DNA of 64,000 nucleotides from Rotaria macrura (taxonomy: Eukaryota > Rotifera > Eurotatoria > Philodinida > Philodinidae). The stretch's first letter is position 1. Every line of letters starts with the position of its first letter. The translations under genes and the position numbers were made by a program. This document shows positions 56,930-64,000 of the stretch, in pieces. The stretch is taken from contig OENT01000142.1 of the NCBI GenBank assembly GCA_900239685.1, positions 62,001-126,000 of the forward strand. The letters are read 5' to 3'. Under the pieces are notes generated by a model. It was not told the DNA's origin and did not search any database. It saw only the letters and a list, made by a program, of their open reading frames with translations.

Positions 56930-58564
56930 CTAAAGATTAAAAAGGAATAGTATCAAAATTGCCATTGAGTTCCTTTTCAAATTTTCAAAGATAGTACGAT
57001 AGAAAATAGATTCGCCCACTGAACCCATCGTTGTATTGTTCATTGATACCGTTGATGTTTGATTTCTGAAAATCGTAGTAGTTTTATTCATCGAAACCGT
57101 TGTGGTATTATTTCCTGAATTCGTTATTATTGACCCAGAGACTGTGGTAGTTTTATTCATTAAACTTGTGGCTGCCGTAGTTACTATTACTACAGTTGTT
57201 GTTGTCGCTGTGATTGGCGTCGTCGTTGTCATTGAGGCTGGCGTTGTAACCGTGATTGGCGTCGTCGTAGTCATCGAGGCTGGCGTTGTAACCGTGATTG
57301 GCGTCGTCGTAGTCATCGAGGCTGGTGTTGTAACCGTGATTGGCGTCGTCGTAGTCATCGAGGCTGGCGTTGTAACCGTGATTGGCGTCGTCGTAGTCAT
57401 CGAGGCTGGCGTTATGTCCGTGACTGTCGTCGTAGTCGTTGATGCTGTTGTTGTGTCTGTACTTGGACTCGGGATGGTTATATCCTTTGGCATCATTTTC
57501 GTGTCAGTAGCAGATCTTTTGTTTTTATGATATATGCGTGCTACTTTTATTGGAACCCTTTGAAGTATTTTTTCATGATTTTTGGAAGAAGAGTTTATCT
57601 CTGCTCTTGAAGGCCATCTTGTTTCATGCATTGAGAAAATAGTCGGTCTTATCGCTGAGACATCGACATTTGATCTAATAAATGAAATGAAGGATGACAC
57701 ACGTGTATATATTACCGGGTATCCAATTTGAGAACATCCCATACGACCAGATTTTATTCCGACTAGTATCCAACGATCATTGACCAAAGCGAATAAGGGG
57801 CCGAATCTATCACCTTGGCAGATATCTATCAAAAAAACACGGTCAATTAACTATATTAGAAATGAAACAGTAAATAAAAATGCAGCATTACCGCCATTAG
57901 TAGATCCAGCACAAAATTCAACCGATGAATTAGTGAGCCCTGCTTTTATGCACTCAATTGACATTGATGAAAAAGTTTGGACTGTTCTTTGTTGAAGATG
58001 TATAGTTACAACAGGAGAAGATTGTTTCGTGACATCCCAACCTATTGATACTAAGTCATCACCAGTTTTAAATGGATCTTGACCTTGTTCGGGCAAGCAA
58101 GTGAACGATATTCTAGAATTCGAAGCAATGTTGAGCGGAGAAATTCGAAGAATCGAAATATCATTTGTGGTAAGGCTATCATCATAATCAGGATGGGTAA
58201 TCGCTGTGATTACTGATAGATTCTGTACAGTTGGAACAGATATATTATAAAAAGTGTTCGAACGAGCAACAATGAACAAAGTTGATAGGCTGCCTATGTA
58301 TGACTTGATACAGTGCGCAGCTATTAAAATATATTGTTCTGATAGAAGTGTCGCAGTACATATGTGTTTGTCTGAACTTTGAAGAGAAACTATCCAAGCC
58401 CATGCATAATCAGGTGTTATTTCTTTACCAACGGTTTGTGATGAAATCTTCGAGGTTGATGATGGGCAACCGCAGGAGAAACCTGGATTACATTTAAATG
58501 TGCTAGTACACGTCGATTGAATTAACAATAGCAGAGTACATATGAATAGAAAGAGTACAGCCAT
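56930..58564 (-). CDS. Trypsin-like serine protease homologue lacking the catalytic Ser, with Thr-rich repeat stalk
   Basis: Exon 1 is 57892-58564 and exon 2 is 56930-57825, joined in phase 1, giving 522 residues. In order: signal peptide (MAVLFLFICTLLLLIQS), a short Cys-rich pro-segment (CNPGFSCGC), a protease fold, a Thr/Pro-rich stalk and a hydrophobic C-terminus (MAILILFLFNL) that could serve as a GPI signal or weak anchor. The catalytic His84 (LIAAHC) and Asp135 (NDISI) are present. The Ser motif reads CQGDRFGPL instead of CQGDSGGPL, so Ser is Arg231 and the oxyanion Gly is Phe. The activation site also lacks the basic residue (QTVG where RIVGG is usual). The GWG motif is GWD. Such proteins usually act as inactive binding partners or regulators (serine protease homologues). 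The gene is otherwise intact, with no stops or frameshifts. It is a paralogue of the gene at 63363. Confidence 0.88.
57212..57421. repeat. 42-bp tandem repeat, five copies, coding
   Basis: Five head-to-tail units of 42 bp encode a 14-residue period (TTPASMTTTTPITV) in the stalk of the protease homologue. The inner units differ by one or a few bases, which suggests recent expansion or homogenisation. The first and last units are more diverged. The antisense strand is also open here only because the repeat length is a multiple of three. Confidence 0.9.
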
Positions 58565-61500
58565 TTTTTCAACGTGTACGTTTGTGAAAGAAGATTTTTT
58601 CTCTTAATATATGCTTTTGCTAAGAGTCACGGTAGAATGCCTTTGCATACCATAAAATATGTGTATTCTACTCCACTTCATTGATTCATGATGGATGTAA
58701 AGAAAATAGAAACGAAAATTAAAAAAAAATCGTAATAATAATACTCAGTGCATCAAAATATGTTATGATGAAAATAATATTCTTTTATGGCCATAGGCTA
58801 TTCAAAGTGAAATTTTCATACCTTTCCTGACAACTATGTAAAAATCGTTTTTTTCTGCCTGATAAAAAGCAATTCAATTGCTGTTACCTAGGTCTGTTTC
58901 CATTGGATCCTTAGAAACTATGAGAAAGAACTCGACATGAAAGTCTCTGTGTACTTCACTCACGGATTTTCATTCAGATGCAATTAGGTTTATTGATTTC
59001 TATGCACACTCGTTGATGCGACATACGAAAGAAAGTCTTTCTGGAAAGTTGTTGTTGTTTTGTGTGGATATACTACATCTTCGACATATTTATTATCCTT
59101 ATGAGATAAATGTATCAAGAATGCCACCAAAAATAAATTCTTCTCTAAAAAAAAGTAGACGTTGACGTTCTCATAACTTTGGTTATTCTTGAACTAGCTA
59201 CTATTTTGACCGCAATAAAATATTAAAAACGAAAAATACAGTGCAATAATATCCACTACAGAGTATTTAGCAACGTTCGTATGAAAGAAAGATAAAAGTG
59301 ACTGTCAGTTCCTGTTGCTTCTTTTTCAATCATTTATTCGTCATATTTTAATGATAGTTTGCTTCAACTCGTAAGACAAAATAGCATTCAAAAAAATTAT
59401 TTACTACTCAACATCATCAAAACTTGTGAATACGATAAAGAAAATAAAGAATAGTGGCGTCTCGACACATACAAATCTTTCAATTCTCATTTTTCACAAA
59501 CATTCCCACTAATTTCATTACGCTTTACATGGTACACGTGTTTATGCAGGCCATATAACCTTTATGCCCCTCATGGATGAACAGTTATCGAATGTTTATG
59601 ATACAAATTAATGAATGCAAAGATTTCATGAGTAGTTTTCAGTAATATTCCAACACGTATCTTTTACTCGGCATGAAAAATATAATTGTATACGTGACCT
59701 CCGCTATTTACTAGCCAACTTACATTAAAAGTTATGATTTGGTTTTGGTATTCTTTTTTTTCTAATGAAAATCATATCGAATATTGGTGTCGAAAAGTAT
59801 GAAAATTTATTTCTCATCCCCATTCAAAGTGAAATAAATAGTATAAATACTATTTTCAATTATAAACTATGAACTGTTCGTAATTTTGTTTCAGAGAAGT
59901 TATCATTAATTTCACTAAATGAGACAGAGTGAACTAGCTATGAATTGATTATTTAAAAAATTTTTTTCATTGTATATTAATGTTCATTTTCTTCGTATTC
60001 TGTTGCATTGAAAGATGATTGGATATGTATCGAAAGTTACTCTCGTCAAATGATATTCAAAAGAAAAATGAAGAAATATTATCATACGGTTTCATCTTCA
60101 ATTTCTGTTCTTAATCATCCATCATGACCAAATGACTCTGCAGCTCGAAAACCATTAGCAAGCGACGAGATTCAAACGTCAGTAGATTCAGTTACGAAGC
60201 TACTTTAGATAATGCACGGATTTAATTTCCATCACAGTGCAATTGATAAATTAGTATGCTGACAACTTCATAAAATATTTTTTTTCTCTTTTAGATTGTA
60301 TGAACTTGCATAACTCGTATTAAATTTTCAAGTGATTCAAAGTTTGAAATCTCCATCAATCTAGCTCATGATCCAGAAATGCAACAAGTTTTATTATTTG
60401 TTCAAAAGATATGAAGTTTTGATATCAGTCCACAAACAGTATTTATTAGATTTTGAGTAGGGGGTAGTTGAAAGTGAGGAAAATAAACTGGCTCATCTCA
60501 AGCAAATTTAAACTAAACATTTTCTGAAGACTATATTGACTGTCGAGCCACATATGATGACTTTGATAGTATCAAATATCTACGAAAATATTAAAATGAA
60601 TTTTTGATTAGCTTCAGTTTTTTTTAGTGTACTGCGAGCTCTTCTTTTTCTTGACTAATTGGTTCGAATAATATATTGGGGCGAAAACAAATTTTGCTCT
60701 CTGCTTAAGTATTAGCTGGTAAAGAAACCATCTAGTTTGTATTTATTATTAATGATTATCATCAGCATTGATGACATTTATTCAATTTGCTTGTTATTAT
60801 TAGTGAAACAGATTCTTTTCCCACAATTTAGTTTCATTTGTGGATGTCCATACAACAAGGAGCAAGGCTAATTTTTTATTAGCTGATCTTCAATATTCGA
60901 ATAGGTGGAAACTTAATGCCAAATCTTTGGACACTATACAATAGCTGATGTTCCAAAGTAAGTATGAAACATGATTTGAATATTTTGAATATACATTTTG
61001 TATTCTGCCTCTAGTATTTATCAATCAATCAGAGTAGTTACGCCTCCTTGCTTGACACATGATAAATTCTGCATTAAATATTCAAACGAATTATGCTACT
61101 TCTACTTAATTACATGTAATGAAATAATTAATCGAAATGCCGATCATAGCTCTAAAAATTGACAATCATACTTCATTTGATATGTTCATTCTTGATCAAC
61201 TTAATTTTTGAATCGGAAGAATCACTTATACGAATAGTCAACATTTTTCACAAGCCATTATACGACACGACTACACTGTAAAAAAAAGGGCACATTAATA
61301 TACCCTTTAAGGGTTTATGAAAATGCAACGTATAATAAACCCTTTTTCCGTTTATGAAATTTTTCATAAACCCTTCGAGGGTTTATCATCGTGTTTAAAA
61401 TACCCTAAAGGGTTTCGGAAAAATTTCATAAACGGAAAAAGGGTTTATTATACGTTGCATTTTCATAAACCCTTAAAGGGTATATTAATGTGCCCTTTTT

Positions 61501-63362
61501 TTTTACAGTGCAGTCAACATATATCAAGTTCGACTGGTTGATAGTGATTAATTTAAAGTTCTTTTTTTTCAAATATGTTATAACTAGAAAACAATGTTCT
61601 ATTCTGGGAATTCATTTTTGATTCGATGAATGAAACAAGAAGAAATTATTGAACAAAAAAAACTTAATTCGATAGGCAGAGCAATGTTGATTTTGGATTC
61701 TCGCTTAAGATAATCAAAAGAAACGTTAGGTCGAATTCGATTCAATTCAGATAAAAGCAATATATAGTTACAGTCTTTTTAAAATCTTTTCCTACTATGT
61801 ACATGTTTTACTGACTCGGGAAATCGGACAATCAAATACAGAATTCTTTCGATAAATTTAATGAATTATATAATGATTGTTTCTATGTTAACCGTTTCAT
61901 TGGAAAATGTGAGAGCTGTAATATCATCAGTCAGATGTCTGCACGACGTTTGCTGTCGTTCTTACTAAACAACACTGCATATATCGACCTTGAATTCAGT
62001 AATAATAGTTAATCAGAGCTATTTATCTGAATCATCTTTATGAAACAAACAACAATCGAGTTATCTGTATCTATATGTAGATGAAGACATTTTAGATTTG
62101 TTCGGCATTAACAGAAAGAGATTCTCATTATCAATAATTTATTGTTGTTTTCAAATGTTGATAGAAATTTTGAAAGTAAACTTCTGTATAGAAATTTATC
62201 CAGAGTTGACTCATATCAAATAGTAATATACGTAGCTGTCAACAAAAACTTTCCCACTATTCATATATGGTATAGCGTATCTTGAACAACTTTAAATGAT
62301 CTTCTGTGCACGCAATTCATTGAAAGCACAAGTTTAGTGAAGAAGATTTCCTATCCCTATCGATTTTTGATAGTCGACGACAGACAATGTCTGAAATGTA
62401 GGTTTTCAAGAAAGTTCTACAGATACCGTATGTCTACAAGATGTAACTACGTGCGTACTACACTTTTCTGCTATTTTTTTACAAATCAACTTCATGATCT
62501 CTTTCAATAGTATAGAGAAAGTTCGATGACACATTTCAACTGGAAGTTTTGTGAATAATTAAAAGCTAACAAGAATAATTTTTTTTCTAAATCTTTCAAT
62601 TATGTTCTGGTTCTTATCTACATCTATGATGATAGCTACACTGACAAATAGATCATGTTTTCAACAACAAATCGTCTTGGATAATTATCATCAACTATAG
62701 AAACCATGGACATGAAAATATTCTAATTAGTTCATCGTTTATTTTGCTTGCGTTTATTTCACATAATTTTGATCGAATGGTGATAAAATCTTTGACGAAT
62801 ATCTATCACAAGCGAGGGCATGACTTTGACTGTTTTGAACAGGAGCGAAAAGTAAGATGCATGGTAATGAATCACATGTTGCTTATTCATTCACATGAAT
62901 ATTTGTAAAATCAAAGCACTTTACTATTCGTAACATTTCATGGATTTTTGATTTACTACGCTTATCGACCGAATTGATACCGTAGCGTTCATCAGTTTCT
63001 TCAAGAGTATCATACTGATGTTTTAGGCGTCATTCTTAGTTTAGTATACGAAAAGAAAACTTTCAATGCGTAAAATAGCCGAGATATGATCAATTCACTA
63101 CTTATAGATTCATGCGAGAAACTTGCATCATGAGACTAAACTGCCTTCCAAGGTGCGAATAATATGTATTTAAACTGACAAGTTTATACGGACGTGCAAG
63201 TATTTTGAGATATTTTTCTTTTGAAGAGAAAGATAAATTGAACATGTTAAAAATGTCATTTCATTGATTCAATTATGCAAACAAGTTATTACAAATCATT
63301 CAGAGAATCAAAATCACCTTATTTGTGATGTACACATTTTATTATTAATTCGAGGGAAAAAA
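58565..63362. other. Intergenic region between the two protease paralogues
   Basis: No gene is seen in 4.8 kb. It holds the promoter of the protease homologue (TATATTAAG on the minus strand near 58603-58611 is a possible TATA element), a diverged copy of a repeat near 59975-60075, and a near-perfect fold-back element at 61274-61510. Confidence 0.55.
61274..61510. mobile_element. Near-perfect fold-back (MITE-like) element
   Basis: Arms of 92-93 bp (61274-61365 and 61418-61510) are almost perfect inverted copies, differing mainly in the length of an A/T run, around a 52-base spacer. The ends read CACTGTAAAA and TTTTACAGTG. The arms contain repeated AAACCCTTT-like blocks. There is no coding capacity and no clear target duplication (TA on the left, CA on the right). 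The high arm identity suggests a young non-autonomous DNA transposon. Confidence 0.8.

Positions 63363-64000
<638 letters not shown>

Noticed and set aside
57102..57530. 142-codon plus-strand open frame rich in Val
   Set aside because: It is antisense to the Thr-rich repeat of the protease homologue and stays open only because of the 42-bp period.
61317..61541. Plus-strand open frame of 74 codons
   Set aside because: It lies inside the fold-back element and reflects the inverted repeat, not a gene.

Overview
The window is nuclear DNA of a small invertebrate animal. It is strongly AT-rich and its genes are split into many short exons with GT-AG introns, often only 50-100 bases long. The genes are animal genes: a SoxB-type HMG-box factor, NEMF, a CAP-Gly/coiled-coil protein, adenosylhomocysteinase, secreted trypsin-family proteins and a secreted cysteine-rich repeat protein. 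The overall style resembles a bdelloid rotifer such as Rotaria or Adineta; that is an inference from composition and gene style, not a proof. One 48-base N run and four single Ns show that this is a draft assembly. Nothing prokaryotic, viral or CRISPR-like was seen.

Layout. 1-8855 (-): a secreted cysteine-rich repeat protein, 21 exons recovered, running off the left edge. 8856-14397: a 5.5 kb empty stretch between two divergent genes. 14398-19396 (+): a CLIP-like CAP-Gly protein, 16 exons, first exon unresolved. 19397-24658: mostly empty, holding a clearly dead trypsin-family pseudogene (22773-23656) and two coding-like scraps. 24659-32698 (-): NEMF (Rqc2 homologue), 21 exons, with a 371 bp fold-back element in one intron. 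35771-37595 (+): adenosylhomocysteinase, 7 exons, complete. 41696-45753 (+): an unrecognised gene for a two-helix membrane protein; its 5' half carries in-frame stops although its 3' half is intact. 48423-49335 (-): a SoxB-type transcription factor in a gene-poor region. 56930-58564 (-): a serine protease homologue whose catalytic Ser is replaced by Arg, with a Thr-rich tandem-repeat stalk. 63363-64000 (-): the intact 3' part of its catalytically complete paralogue, cut by the right edge.

How the genes relate. There is no operon-like grouping. NEMF acts in ribosome quality control, adenosylhomocysteinase in the methyl cycle, the CAP-Gly protein at microtubule ends and SoxB in transcription. 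The two trypsin-family genes on the right are paralogues: they share an intron position and phase, and a hydrophobic C-terminal tail. One looks active and one dead. Together with the older pseudogene at 23 kb they show three stages in the fate of one expanded family.

Exon models were built by hand from splice sites, reading phase and family resemblance. For every multi-exon model called complete, the phases add up. No search or RNA evidence was available. The most distinctive observations are the exon-per-module architecture of the first gene, in which every module-terminal exon ends right after a Cys codon; the pseudoprotease; the gene with in-frame stops at 41.7-42.5 kb; and two fold-back elements.
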